This document shows, in pieces, positions 23,230-31,563 of a stretch of 64,000 bases of DNA. A program made the position numbers and the translations under genes. Origin of the DNA: Bacillaceae bacterium Marseille-Q3522 (GTDB lineage Bacteria > Bacillota > Bacilli > Bacillales > Cytobacillaceae); the NCBI GenBank assembly GCA_017898095.1, contig JAGKQJ010000001.1, positions 43,904 to 107,903 on the forward strand, given 5' to 3'. Within the stretch, counting starts at the first letter, position 1, and the number at the start of each line of letters is the position of its first letter. The notes under the pieces were generated by a model. It made no database searches. It worked only from the letters and a program-made list of their open reading frames with translations, and had not been told where the DNA came from.

Positions 23230-23448
23230 ATGCCAAATTATACAGAGTTTGGCGCTGAAGCAAGAAAAGTCATGCTATTAAAGGGTGTGACAATGACTGA
23301 GCTTGCTAAAGAGATCGGTATATCAACAAATTATTTGTCCGATATCTTTAAGGGCGCACGTGCGGGCACAAAGTATTTAAGTCAGATTTCAAAAATTTTA
23401 GAAATGGAGGAATTCTCAAATGAGCAATTTAACAATTTTAAGTCATGA
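23230..23448 (+). CDS. Cro-like XRE-family regulator
   Basis: 72 residues from ATG 23230, chosen because GAGGTG lies just upstream; a GTG at 23221 overlaps that site. It consists of a single HTH (MTELAKEIGISTNYLSDIFKG) in a 72-residue protein, the size of phage Cro/antirepressor-type regulators. It is the first gene after the rightward promoter and faces the repressor. Its last 29 bp overlap the next gene and hold that gene's GGAGGAA ribosome-binding site, so the two are coupled. Confidence 0.75.
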   Translation: MPNYTEFGAEARKVMLLKGVTMTELAKEIGISTNYLSDIFKGARAGTKYLSQISKILEMEEFSNEQFNNFKS

Positions 23449-24184
23449 TGGACAACTTGTAACAGATAGTCGGGATGTTGCTGAGATGGTGGGGAAAGAA
23501 CACAAGCATTTATTGAGAGATATCAAGGGATATTTAGAAATATTAGGTAAGTCCAATTTTGGACTGTCTGATTTCTTTATTGAAAGTAGCTACAAAGATG
23601 CTCAGAACAAAAATCAACCCTGCTTTTTACTCACTAAAAAAGGCTGCGAAATGGTGGCTAACAAAATGACTGGCGAAAAAGGAGTGTTGTTTACTGCAGC
23701 TTACGTTACTAAGTTTAATGAGATGGAGAAAAGGATTATTGACACATCACAACTCAGTCCTGAACTACAAATGTTTAGCTTGCTCCATCAGGCTTTAGCC
23801 AAACAAGAACTGGCAACTAAACAGCTTGAATCAAAAGTAGATAACATATCTGAAATCGTAGCCCTTAATACGATTGATTGGCGAAAGGATGCTCGTCAAT
23901 TAATCAGCAAGATAGCTCAATCTCGTGGAGGATTTGGAGCTTACAAAGAAGTTAACAGCGAGATCTATCAAGAGGTGGAACGCAGAGGAAAGTTTGATCT
24001 AAGCAGGCGATTAACGAATAAACGTAGACGTTTAGCCGATGAGGGAGTTTCCAAGTCAAAACGGGACAAACTCTCCAAAGTCGACGTAATTGCTGATGAC
24101 GGGCGTTTAGTTGAAATCTATGTTGCTGTTGTAAAAGAGTTTGCGATTAAACATGGCGTTGCTCTGGATAATCAATCAGCTTAA
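23420..24184 (+). CDS. Rha-family phage regulator with ORF6C domain
   Basis: 254 residues. The N-terminal Rha domain (about 1-105) is recognised from VTDSRDVAEMVGKEHKHLLRDI and FLLTKKGCEMVANKMTGEKG. The C-terminal half (about 145-250) fits ORF6C, with ALNTIDWRKDARQLISKIAQ and the basic RRLTNKRRRLADEG. A short coiled-coil-like linker joins them. Rha proteins are early phage regulators or antirepressors; the exact action here is not known. Confidence 0.8.
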   Translation: MSNLTILSHDGQLVTDSRDVAEMVGKEHKHLLRDIKGYLEILGKSNFGLSDFFIESSYKDAQNKNQPCFLLTKKGCEMVANKMTGEKGVLFTAAYVTKFNEMEKRIIDTSQLSPELQMFSLLHQALAKQELATKQLESKVDNISEIVALNTIDWRKDARQLISKIAQSRGGFGAYKEVNSEIYQEVERRGKFDLSRRLTNKRRRLADEGVSKSKRDKLSKVDVIADDGRLVEIYVAVVKEFAIKHGVALDNQSA

Positions 24185-24221
24185 TCGGAAAGCCGCCACC
24201 TGAAAGTGAGGTGATTTTAAA

Positions 24222-24473
24222 TTGCCACATATAAAACTTTATGTAGCCAGGAGAGAGCACCGCTTAAAGCAAACAGACGTTGCTAAAAAACTTTGTATCT
24301 CGCACCAAACTTATCACCGAAAAGAGTGTGGTAAAAGTGAGTTTACACTAACCGAAGCAAAGATGCTAGCCAAGATATTTAAGTGTTCACTGGACGACTT
24401 ATTTGGAGAGCAGTATGAAAGGAGACAACAAAATGACTGCAGGGGAAATGTTAGCATACCAAACAAGGCTTAA
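24222..24473 (+). CDS. XRE-family HTH protein
   Basis: 83 residues starting at TTG 24222, with GAGGTG 9 bp upstream. One HTH is visible (LKQTDVAKKLCISHQTYHRKE), followed by a Gln/Arg-rich end. It is probably a small phage transcriptional regulator of the early region. Its end overlaps the next gene by 41 bp. Confidence 0.7.
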   Translation: MPHIKLYVARREHRLKQTDVAKKLCISHQTYHRKECGKSEFTLTEAKMLAKIFKCSLDDLFGEQYERRQQNDCRGNVSIPNKA

Positions 24474-24648
24474 AGCAATCTTAAAATCTAAATTGTCACA
24501 GGCCCAAAAGGATCGCCGTTTAGCATCGTTAATGTCTGATTTGGAAACGGGGTACAGCATTCCAATGTTACGGAATGAAAAATTTGAAGCAGAGAACCCG
24601 TTTGTAATGATGCTTTATAAAACAGTGTCAGAAGCTAGGTCAATTTGA
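24433..24648 (+). CDS. Small early phage protein of unknown function
   Basis: 71 residues from ATG 24433, supported by AAAGGAG 9 bp upstream inside the previous gene. It appears helical and charged, with no recognised domain. The position suggests an early regulatory or host-takeover role, but this is not shown by the sequence. Confidence 0.6.
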   Translation: MTAGEMLAYQTRLKAILKSKLSQAQKDRRLASLMSDLETGYSIPMLRNEKFEAENPFVMMLYKTVSEARSI

Positions 24649-24665
24649 AGGGAGGTGAGAGGAAA

Positions 24666-25103
24666 ATGGATGCCGATGAAGCGAGAAAGTTATCGAGAGA
24701 AAACAATCTTGAAAAAGTAAATGAAATAACAAACAACATGATCTCCGATTTAGAAGAAATCATTAGACGAAGAGTAGCCCATGGTAAATATGATGCAGTG
24801 AAAAGTTGGGAAATAAATAACCCTGATATCCTTGGTTGTCCAAATGCAGTAATCGAACATTTTGAAAATCTTGGTTTTAGTATCTTAGCCGAACAAGAAT
24901 TCGGAAATATCGTTGTTAAGGTTTCTTGGAATGAGGAACGATTAGTTCAGATAGATGATCATCCAACTGAAGATATTTACGGTGATGAAATTTTACCGGG
25001 CGATACTTACTATACCTTTGGCGAAGATGTTGTTTTGGAAATGAACTTAAAAGCTTATGTTATCGATTATAAAGATGCTAAGTACTTAAAAGCTGGACAT
25101 TAA
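24666..25103 (+). CDS. Early phage protein, C-terminal part YqaI-like
   Basis: 145 residues from ATG 24666, preceded by GGGAGGTG. The N-terminal half is helical and charged. The C-terminal half (IYGDEILPGDTYYTFGEDVVLEMNL) resembles the small YqaI proteins of skin-type elements, so this may be a YqaI domain with an extra N-terminal part. No catalytic motif is seen. A 101-bp spacer with two inverted repeats follows. Confidence 0.6.
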   Translation: MDADEARKLSRENNLEKVNEITNNMISDLEEIIRRRVAHGKYDAVKSWEINNPDILGCPNAVIEHFENLGFSILAEQEFGNIVVKVSWNEERLVQIDDHPTEDIYGDEILPGDTYYTFGEDVVLEMNLKAYVIDYKDAKYLKAGH

Positions 25104-25106
25104 AAA

Positions 25107-25176
25107 GACCCGTTGCTGACACAACGAGTCAAAAAGTAAAAACCATATCCGCCGTCAGTATAACACGATCTGGCGG
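25107..25176. other. Two inverted repeats in an early-region spacer
   Basis: GACcCGTTG (25107-25115) pairs with CAACGaGTC (25122-25130), and CCGCC (25149-25153) with GGCGG (25172-25176). Neither has a T-run on the plus strand. They could be RNA processing or regulatory elements; the function is unknown. Confidence 0.4.
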
Positions 25177-25204
25177 CAAAAGGAAAGGGAGGGAAACAGA
25201 CTAA

Positions 25205-25603
25205 ATGGAGATTACTAGTGTAAGTCAAGCAAATGATATGTTTCGTAAAATGCTAGATTTAAAGAGTTCACGACGTGTAATGAGTGAGGGGATTAATAAT
25301 CTTCAAGAGTCGCTTATCCGCTTTACACATAAAAATGGGCCTGTTCTCGTTTACAAAGAAGATAAAGCAGTTATGATCGAAACTGTAAAAAAGTATACGA
25401 AAAAGCTTAACAAGGATGCCATTGCTGCACAAATTCATGTCAGCACCTCAGATTTAACACCAATAGGCATTGCAAAGCTTGTGGAGGATGGCAAGCTTAC
25501 AGCTGAGTTAATTGAGAAGAACGAGTATACCGAAGAATCCTTTCGCTTAAAACAGCGAAAGCCGAAGAAAGATGAAATTCTTGCATTTCAAAATAGAAAG
25601 TAA
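25205..25603 (+). CDS. Conserved phage protein of unknown function
   Basis: 132 residues starting at ATG 25205; GGGAGGG lies about 13 bp upstream. The C-terminal region is Lys-rich (RLKQRKPKKDEI). The middle contains AIAAQIHVSTSDLTPIGIAKLVEDGKL, which looks like a small helical module. It begins a run of tightly spaced genes leading into DNA replication, so a role in replication or recombination is possible. Confidence 0.6.
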   Translation: MEITSVSQANDMFRKMLDLKSSRRVMSEGINNLQESLIRFTHKNGPVLVYKEDKAVMIETVKKYTKKLNKDAIAAQIHVSTSDLTPIGIAKLVEDGKLTAELIEKNEYTEESFRLKQRKPKKDEILAFQNRK

Positions 25604-25620
25604 TCAGGGAGATGAGTTAT

Positions 25621-25986
25621 ATGGAAATCACAGTAAAAATTGAAGCTCCGGAATTGGCAAAAGCAATTGAGGATCTGGCAATTGTGTTGGGGGATCGAAC
25701 AAGTGCTAATGCCATTAATGTTTCTGCAGAACCTGACACACCAAAAGAAGGTAAGCCGCCTGCAGAGGATAAAGCACCTGAGAATGAACTTGTCGAAGAG
25801 GAACCAGTGAAAGAAGAATCTTCCATTAAGCTTGAAACTGTTCGCAAAAAGCTCGCAACCTTGTCACAAGCCGGCTTGCAAAAAGAAGTCAAAGCTTTAA
25901 TTCGATCATTTGGTTATAAGAAGCTCACTGAAATCCCTTCCGAGAAATATGCAGAACTGCTTGAAAAAGCGGAGGAATTAGGATGA
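25621..25986 (+). CDS. Phage protein with acidic linker, unknown function
   Basis: 121 residues from ATG 25621; GGGAG lies about 9 bp upstream, while the alternative ATG 25612 would abut that site. A short N-terminal helical part is joined by an acidic, Pro/Glu-rich linker (about 35-75) to a C-terminal helical domain (KKLATLSQAGLQKEVKALIR). This layout resembles phage proteins annotated as Rrp5-like. It overlaps the next gene by 4 bp. Confidence 0.6.
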   Translation: MEITVKIEAPELAKAIEDLAIVLGDRTSANAINVSAEPDTPKEGKPPAEDKAPENELVEEEPVKEESSIKLETVRKKLATLSQAGLQKEVKALIRSFGYKKLTEIPSEKYAELLEKAEELG

Positions 25987-27158
25987 GTGGGAATCATGCA
26001 GACCGTAGTCATGCCAAGTTAAGTGCTTCAGGATCCAAACGTTGGCTTACCTGTACACCTTCCGTAAAACTTGAACAGGAATTTCCCGATTCTACTTCCG
26101 TCTATGCGGAAGAGGGAACCCTTGCTCATGAAATTAGTGAGCAGTACTTATTAAAACATCTTGAAATAATCTCAAAGGCTGCCTTTACGCGCAGAATTAA
26201 CAAGCATAAGAAGCATGAATTGTTTTCAGAAGGCATGCTTGATTATGTAGAAAGCTACGTAGACCAGGTCATTGAAAGAATGAATTATGTTAAGTCTTTA
26301 TCAGACGACGTAACAGTTCTTTTGGAACAACGATTGGATTTTTCAAATTGGGTTCCGGATGGCTTCGGTACTGGTGACGTATTGATCGTCGGGGAAGGCA
26401 TCCTGGAGGTTGTGGATTTGAAATATGGGAAGGGCGTTCCTGTCTCTGCAGAGGGGAACACCCAAATGCGATTATACGCTCTTGGAGCGATTAATCAGTT
26501 CTCCATACTCTATGACATTGAAACAGTAAATATGACAATCGTCCAGCCAAGATTGGATAGTATTTCAACGGACACGATTAGTGTTGACGAGCTACTAACC
26601 TGGGCAGATGAAGTTGTAAAGCCACGGGCTGAGATGGCAATCGACGGTGAAGGCGAATTTGTCGCAGGAGATCACTGTCAGTTCTGTAAGGCTAGGTACA
26701 CTTGCCGTGCAAGAGCTGAATACAACCTTGCTCTCGCTAAATTAGATTTTGCTAAGCCACCATCCCTTTCTAATGATGAGATCGGGGAAGTTTTAGGCAA
26801 AGCAGATGAGCTTAAGAAATGGGCGGAAGAAGTAAAGGCTTATGCACTGGCCCAAGCAGAAGAACACGGCGTGAAATTCCCAGGTTGGAAACTTGTTGAA
26901 GGGAGAAGCAATCGGAAATACACAGACGAGAAACAAGTCGCTAAAGTCCTTTTTGATGAAGGCTACAATGAAGAAGCGATTTATAAAAAATCTCTGCTTG
27001 GAATATCTGCAATGGAAAAAGGCTTAGGTAAGAAACGATTTGCAGAACTGCTGAATGGATTTGTTATCAAACCTGCGGGTAGGCCGACGCTTGTTCCGAA
27101 ATCTGATAAACGACCGGAAATAGGTTCAACGGCTTCAGCGGTTGAGGATTTCAGCTAA
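25983..27158 (+). CDS. DUF2800 PD-(D/E)XK-type nuclease
   Basis: 391 residues. The N-terminal SASGSKRWLTCTPSVKLE and YAEEGTLAHEISEQYL are the DUF2800 signature. The nuclease core has GTGDVLIV and VVDLKYGKG near 127-147, providing the D and D-x-K residues. Cysteines at about 231-240 (CQFCKARYTC), with an upstream partner not obvious, recall the Cas4/AddB iron-sulfur region. Such genes lie beside DUF2815 and a family A polymerase in many Firmicutes phages, as here. A recombination or end-processing exonuclease role is inferred. Confidence 0.85.
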   Translation: MSGNHADRSHAKLSASGSKRWLTCTPSVKLEQEFPDSTSVYAEEGTLAHEISEQYLLKHLEIISKAAFTRRINKHKKHELFSEGMLDYVESYVDQVIERMNYVKSLSDDVTVLLEQRLDFSNWVPDGFGTGDVLIVGEGILEVVDLKYGKGVPVSAEGNTQMRLYALGAINQFSILYDIETVNMTIVQPRLDSISTDTISVDELLTWADEVVKPRAEMAIDGEGEFVAGDHCQFCKARYTCRARAEYNLALAKLDFAKPPSLSNDEIGEVLGKADELKKWAEEVKAYALAQAEEHGVKFPGWKLVEGRSNRKYTDEKQVAKVLFDEGYNEEAIYKKSLLGISAMEKGLGKKRFAELLNGFVIKPAGRPTLVPKSDKRPEIGSTASAVEDFS

Positions 27159-27241
27159 TGTGGGATATCGAAGATTATTTCGCACAAGAAGCAGATGAAT
27201 ATTTTGAAGACCTAAAACCAGTACAAAGGAGAAATGAAAAT

Positions 27242-27805
27242 ATGGCAACAACAAATAAAGACACAAAAGTAGTAACAGGGAAAATTCGATTGAGCTATGC
27301 ACATCTTTTTGAACCACATGCAGTGGAGGAAGGGCAGGACAAAAAATATAGTACTGCAATCCTTATTCCAAAATCGGATAAGAAAACATTGAGAGCTATA
27401 AAAACGGCAGTTGAAGCAGCAAAAGAAGCCGGTAAGAGTACTTTTGGAGGAAAAATACCAGTCAATCTGAAAACGCCTCTTCGTGATGGAGATGAGGAAA
27501 GACCAGATCAGGAAGAGTATGCAGGGCATTATTTTCTAAATGCCTCAAGTAAAACAAAGCCAGGAGTTGTTGATAGCCATCTGAAACCAATCCTAGATAG
27601 CGAAGAGGTTTACAGTGGTTGCTATGCTCGTGTATCCATTAACTTTTATGCTTTTAATAAAGCCGGTAACAAGGGTATTGCTTGCGGATTAAATAACGTT
27701 CAAAAGGTAGCGGATGGGGACTATCTTGGCGGCCGCAGCCGTGCAGAAGATGATTTCGATGTCATCGATGATTTTGATGACGATGACGATGATTTCTTAA
27801 GCTAA
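27242..27805 (+). CDS. DUF2815 phage protein, probable ssDNA-binding/recombination protein
   Basis: 187 residues from ATG 27242, which has AAAGGAG 9 bp upstream. The frame is open back to ATG 27158, and a 215-residue form is possible but has no ribosome-binding site of its own. The core (KVVTGKIRLSYAHLFEPHAV, KYSTAILIPKSDKKT, GCYARVSINFYAFN) is typical of DUF2815. The tail is strongly acidic (DDDDDDFLS), as in single-strand-binding proteins, where it recruits partners. It follows DUF2800, its usual neighbour. Confidence 0.8.
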   Translation: MATTNKDTKVVTGKIRLSYAHLFEPHAVEEGQDKKYSTAILIPKSDKKTLRAIKTAVEAAKEAGKSTFGGKIPVNLKTPLRDGDEERPDQEEYAGHYFLNASSKTKPGVVDSHLKPILDSEEVYSGCYARVSINFYAFNKAGNKGIACGLNNVQKVADGDYLGGRSRAEDDFDVIDDFDDDDDDFLS

Positions 27806-27817
27806 TGGATTAAATAG

Positions 27818-27844
27818 AAAGGGGGATTTCGGTCTCCCTTTTTT
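27818..27844 (+). terminator. Internal terminator or attenuator
   Basis: AAAGGGGGA (27818-27826) pairs with TCTCCCTTT (27833-27841), with one G-T pair, and T follows. It lies between DUF2815 and the MazG-like gene and may set their ratio. Confidence 0.6.
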
Positions 27845-27866
27845 ACTAGAAAGAGAGGTTAGAAAG

Positions 27867-28157
27867 GTGAAAGGGATATCTTTAACACCGGCAATTGTCA
27901 GTGTTATAAATGAACGTCACAGACAAGACGAGAAGTGGGGAGAGCAGAATCACAATGCTCCTGTGTGGCTTGGGATTTTAGGAGAAGAATTTGGGGAACT
28001 CTGCCAGGCGGTAAATGAAACGTGGTTTGATAACGGACCGGAAGCAAGAAAAAAGGGTGGATATGAAAACATGCGGGCTGAAGCTATTCAAGTAGCAGCT
28101 GTAGCTGTTTCCTTCGTGGAATGTTTAGACCGTAAATATGGTGATCCAAATGCGTGA
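27867..28157 (+). CDS. MazG-like NTP pyrophosphohydrolase-type protein
   Basis: 96 residues starting at GTG 27867. The pattern GEEFGELCQAVNE (EExxE) and the later EAIQVAAVAVSFVE (ExxxD/E-like) match the metal-binding helices of all-alpha NTP pyrophosphatases. These phage enzymes hydrolyse non-canonical or host nucleotides, or alter ppGpp-related pools. The gene overlaps the polymerase start by 8 bp. Confidence 0.7.
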   Translation: MKGISLTPAIVSVINERHRQDEKWGEQNHNAPVWLGILGEEFGELCQAVNETWFDNGPEARKKGGYENMRAEAIQVAAVAVSFVECLDRKYGDPNA

Positions 28158-30102
28158 ACTGTCTATTGATATCGAAACCTATTCGAGCGTGGATCTAATT
28201 GACTTTGGTGTTTACAAATACGTGGATGCTCCTGATTTCGAGATTTTACTTTTTGCCTATGCTTTTGATGATGAACCAGTTAGATGCATTGATTTAGCTC
28301 AAGGCGAGGAAATACCGGCGATTGTCGTAAAGGCCTTACAAGACAAAGACATTATAAAAACTGCTTATAACGCCAACTTTGAACGCACCTGTCTTACAAA
28401 ATTTTTTGAGAAAAAGGGCTATAAAATGGATCCAATGCAATGGCGTTGCACGTCAGTACACGCTTTAACTCTCGGGTTGCCCGGTTATCTCGACGGTGTA
28501 GCAAAAGCAATGAAGTTAGACGTTCAAAAAGATGCAGTCGGTAAGGCTCTGATTAAATATTTTACTGTTCCTTGTAAGCCAACAAAAGTAAACAAAGGAC
28601 GAACTAGAAATCTTCCTGAACATGCACCGGAAAAATGGCAAAAGTTTATCGACTATTGCATTCAGGATGTTGAGGTCGAGAGGGCTATAAAGAAAAAACT
28701 GATTCGATATTCCCCAAGTGAATTTGAAAATAATTTATGGGCACTTGATCAGGAGATTAATGACCGCGGGGTACGACTTGATTTGGATTTTGTGAAAAAT
28801 GCGATCGAGTGCTATGACGAGAACCAAGTAAAACTAATAGCTGAAATGAAAGAACTGACCGGCCTTGATAATCCGAATAGCGTTGCACAAATCAAAGAAT
28901 GGTTGAAAGATAAGGGCCTGACAGTAACCAGCCTGGCGAAAGATATTGTAGAAAAACTAATTAAAGAAACGGAAGATCTCGAGATAAAACGAGTATTGGA
29001 ACTGAGAAAGGAAAGCTCTAAAACATCAATAAAGAAATATGTCAAAATGGATGGCGCGGTATGTAGCAACCAGAGGGTACATGGCCTTCTGCAGTTTTAT
29101 GGTGCAAATCGAACCGGCAGGTGGGCGGGACGGTTGGTACAGGTTCAAAATTTAAAACGAAATTACTTAAAAGACCTGGACCTCGCACGGCGTCTGGTCA
29201 GAAATAGTGAGTTTGAATTAGTAGATGTTTTGTTCGGAAGTATCCCTGATACGCTCTCGCAACTAATCAGAACCGCCTTTATTCCCTCAAGGGGCTACCG
29301 TTTTATTGTCAGTGACTTTAGCGCAATCGAGGCACGCGTTATTGCATGGCTTGCAGGAGAACAGTGGAGGCTGGAAGTTTTCCGGACTCACGGGAAAATT
29401 TACGAGGCGTCGGCGTCTCAAATGTTTCATGTCCCCATAGAGTCAATAAAAAAAGGCTCCGAATTAAGACAGAAGGGAAAAGTTGCGGAGCTGGCTTTAG
29501 GCTATCAAGGGGGCCCCGGAGCACTCATTAATATGGGTGCGCTGGAAGATGGCTTAAAGGAAGAAGAGCTTCCCGATCTTGTCCAAGTGTGGAGAAATGC
29601 AAGCCCAAAAATCGTGCAGTTTTGGTATGACGTTGAACGTGCAGCCATCAAAGCAGTGAAAGAACGAAGAACGGTTGAACTCCACCACGGTTTGGCTTTT
29701 ATATATGAATCCGGAATGCTCTTTGTAAGGCTTCCATCTGGCAGGCGCCTTGCCTATGTGAGGCCGAAGCTAAAGCCAGATGATTATGGCCGGAACAAAT
29801 TAGCGTATGAAGGGATTCCTGATAAGGGGCAATGGGGTACGCTTCGAACATATGGCGGTAAATTAGTGGAAAACATCGTCCAAGCCATTGCAAGGGATTG
29901 TTTGGCTATATCCATGGTTCGGTTAGATGAAGCAGGGCTAAAGATTGTCATGCATGTTCATGATGAAGTGATCCTAGATGTGCCGGTTGACCAGAGTTCT
30001 GTTGATGAAGTGGCAGAGATTATGGGCCGACCGATCGCATGGGCTCCAGACCTTCCACTTACAGCCGATGGATACGAAACGGACTATTATAAAAAAGATT
30101 AA
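28150..30102 (+). CDS. Phage DNA polymerase, family A
   Basis: 650 residues from ATG 28150, giving the usual N-terminus MRELSIDIETYSS, which is also exonuclease motif I; GGTGAT lies just upstream. The 3'-5' exonuclease domain covers about 1-190. The polymerase domain has motif A SDFSAIEARV (about 387), the O-helix motif B KGKVAELALGYQGG (about 442) and motif C HVHDEV (about 601). It lacks a 5'-3' exonuclease domain, like T7-type replicases. It should copy the phage genome with the clamp-like protein, primase-helicase and SSB-like protein encoded around it. Confidence 0.93.
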   Translation: MRELSIDIETYSSVDLIDFGVYKYVDAPDFEILLFAYAFDDEPVRCIDLAQGEEIPAIVVKALQDKDIIKTAYNANFERTCLTKFFEKKGYKMDPMQWRCTSVHALTLGLPGYLDGVAKAMKLDVQKDAVGKALIKYFTVPCKPTKVNKGRTRNLPEHAPEKWQKFIDYCIQDVEVERAIKKKLIRYSPSEFENNLWALDQEINDRGVRLDLDFVKNAIECYDENQVKLIAEMKELTGLDNPNSVAQIKEWLKDKGLTVTSLAKDIVEKLIKETEDLEIKRVLELRKESSKTSIKKYVKMDGAVCSNQRVHGLLQFYGANRTGRWAGRLVQVQNLKRNYLKDLDLARRLVRNSEFELVDVLFGSIPDTLSQLIRTAFIPSRGYRFIVSDFSAIEARVIAWLAGEQWRLEVFRTHGKIYEASASQMFHVPIESIKKGSELRQKGKVAELALGYQGGPGALINMGALEDGLKEEELPDLVQVWRNASPKIVQFWYDVERAAIKAVKERRTVELHHGLAFIYESGMLFVRLPSGRRLAYVRPKLKPDDYGRNKLAYEGIPDKGQWGTLRTYGGKLVENIVQAIARDCLAISMVRLDEAGLKIVMHVHDEVILDVPVDQSSVDEVAEIMGRPIAWAPDLPLTADGYETDYYKKD

Positions 30103-30115
30103 AGGGGTGATAAAA

Positions 30116-30700
30116 ATGCTGGAATATAAAACTTTCATGCGCCATGCGGGAAAAGTTACAAAAACAGCCAGCAAAGTACGGCCGTTTCTAAAAGGAGTTA
30201 AACACTACAAAAACGGGTCGGCTGTTGTAACTGACGGATTTCGACTTTACTTAGCAAAACATATACACAATCGAGAAGAGGAAGAACTGGTTACCCCCAA
30301 AGGAGAAATAATTAATATCGCCTATCCAGATGTACGAAGAGTCTTTCCAAGTAGTGAGCCACAACAGCAGTTAAAGATTGATCTAAATGAATTGTTAAAA
30401 GGCGTAGACATGCTATATACAGTTGGCCGACTCGTTGAAAATAAAGTAGTTATCTGTTTCAGAGATAACTATGTTTCATACAAATCAAAAGAAGTCACGG
30501 GATACCAAACACTTCCTGTTACATTCAGTCTTACCTTATTTTTTGATGCCCTGTATTGGGAGGAAGCATTAAAGCTATTTAAAGCAGCTGACAGTAAAAC
30601 AATATCAGTCAACCTTTATGGAACTACCAACCCTGCAGTTCTAAAAAATGGGGACGAAAGCCTAATTGCTCTCATTATGCCGGTTAGGAGGGAGTACTAA
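30116..30700 (+). CDS. Small DnaN-like sliding clamp protein
   Basis: 194 residues from ATG 30116, set by AAAGGGGTG upstream. Residues 7-44 (HAGKVTKTASKVRPFLKGV, then VVTDGFRL) match the start of a beta-clamp domain, where ATDGHRL is conserved; YPDVRRVFP at 70-78 matches the GkFPDYrrViP segment. Residues 84-191 match the last clamp domain and end in IALIMPVR, the DnaN C-terminal signature. Thus only two of the three DnaN domains are present and the first is shortened. It lies 13 bp after the polymerase gene. A clamp role is inferred from these motifs; the alternative is a decoy or host-clamp modulator. Confidence 0.65.
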   Translation: MLEYKTFMRHAGKVTKTASKVRPFLKGVKHYKNGSAVVTDGFRLYLAKHIHNREEEELVTPKGEIINIAYPDVRRVFPSSEPQQQLKIDLNELLKGVDMLYTVGRLVENKVVICFRDNYVSYKSKEVTGYQTLPVTFSLTLFFDALYWEEALKLFKAADSKTISVNLYGTTNPAVLKNGDESLIALIMPVRREY

Positions 30701-30702
30701 GA

Positions 30703-31125
30703 ATGATCCAATTATTAAATACAGATTTTTCTGCTTTAAAAGAAGAAATAAAAAGTGAAAAGCAGGCAATCACAAAAGCAACTAAAGGCTTGAAAAAGCT
30801 CTATGAAGATAAAAAGGTACTTCCAAAAGAAGTAGAAAGCCAGGTTGCCGTCCTAACGTATAAAAGGGATTTTATCTACTCAGCGTCAAGAATATTGCCT
30901 GTAAAAATCAATGAGCTAATCATTAATTATAAAGTATATGCAGCGTTCATGAAAAAATTAAGTGACTTTCAAATTGAAGAATCAATAAATAGCGTTGCTT
31001 TTAAACTATCATATCGTAACAAAGACTCACACGGATGCTTGCTTTTAGAAGACCTTTCAGCCTATTTTCATGATTTTAAGCATATCCCCGAAGCAAGGAT
31101 TGGGAGATATGGCGAAGAAGCGTAG
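30703..31125 (+). CDS. Phage protein of unknown function, replication region
   Basis: 140 residues from ATG 30703; AGGAGGGAG is upstream and only 2 bp separate it from the clamp-like gene. The N-terminal 60 residues look like a coiled coil (LKEEIKSEKQAITKATKGLKK). No known motif is seen. Close spacing suggests co-expression with the clamp-like protein. Confidence 0.6.
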   Translation: MIQLLNTDFSALKEEIKSEKQAITKATKGLKKLYEDKKVLPKEVESQVAVLTYKRDFIYSASRILPVKINELIINYKVYAAFMKKLSDFQIEESINSVAFKLSYRNKDSHGCLLLEDLSAYFHDFKHIPEARIGRYGEEA

Positions 31126-31231
31126 AAGTAGAACTTCTGTGGAACGAAGATTAGGACGGCTAGACGTCTGGGGAGCGGGTGTCTTTATTGGAGACAGGAA
31201 AAGAGGGAAGGAAAATGCCGAGAACAGTTAA
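31109..31231 (+). CDS. Possible 40-residue basic phage protein
   Basis: The frame starts at ATG 31109 with GGGAG nearby and encodes a basic peptide beginning MAKKRRSRTSVERRLGRLD. It overlaps the previous gene by 17 bp and the next by 17 bp in another frame. The ribosome-binding site and basic composition support it; no relative is recognised, and it may be chance. Confidence 0.35.
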   Translation: MAKKRRSRTSVERRLGRLDVWGAGVFIGDRKRGKENAENS

Positions 31232-31508
31232 ACGGATAAAACCAGGTGACTGGGTAAAGTTTGTGACAATGGACGGCTTTAAACACGGTTATGTAATCAA
31301 CATTGATTGGATGTTTGGCTGGGTTCGAATCAGGGCTATCAATTTTGGCAACAGAAGAATTATCCATGCAAATCCTGAAATCGTCTTTCCCTATAAACAA
31401 GAGCTAACTGCAAATGATCTGGACGACTTAATAGATCTATCTCTTGCTATCGAAGATAAAGAATGGTTTATGGAATTATCCAGTACCCGAAAGCTTATAA
31501 GGAGTTAG
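31215..31508 (+). CDS. Phage protein of unknown function, SH3/KOW-like N-terminus
   Basis: 97 residues from ATG 31215, preceded by AGAGGGAAGG. RIKPGDWVKFVTMDGFKHG followed by GWVRIRAI looks like a small beta-barrel (KOW/SH3-like), and the C-terminal third is helical. It could bind nucleic acid or protein; this is a shape-based guess. Confidence 0.55.
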   Translation: MPRTVKRIKPGDWVKFVTMDGFKHGYVINIDWMFGWVRIRAINFGNRRIIHANPEIVFPYKQELTANDLDDLIDLSLAIEDKEWFMELSSTRKLIRS

Positions 31509-31563
31509 ACAAGATTATCTAATGGATTGATAGTTAGACAGCAAATGCGAAGGAGTGGATCGA

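Noticed and set aside
27158..27241. 28-codon N-terminal extension of the DUF2815 protein
   Set aside because: ATG 27158 has no ribosome-binding site while 27242 has AAAGGAG; a coupled start from the previous stop cannot be excluded fully.
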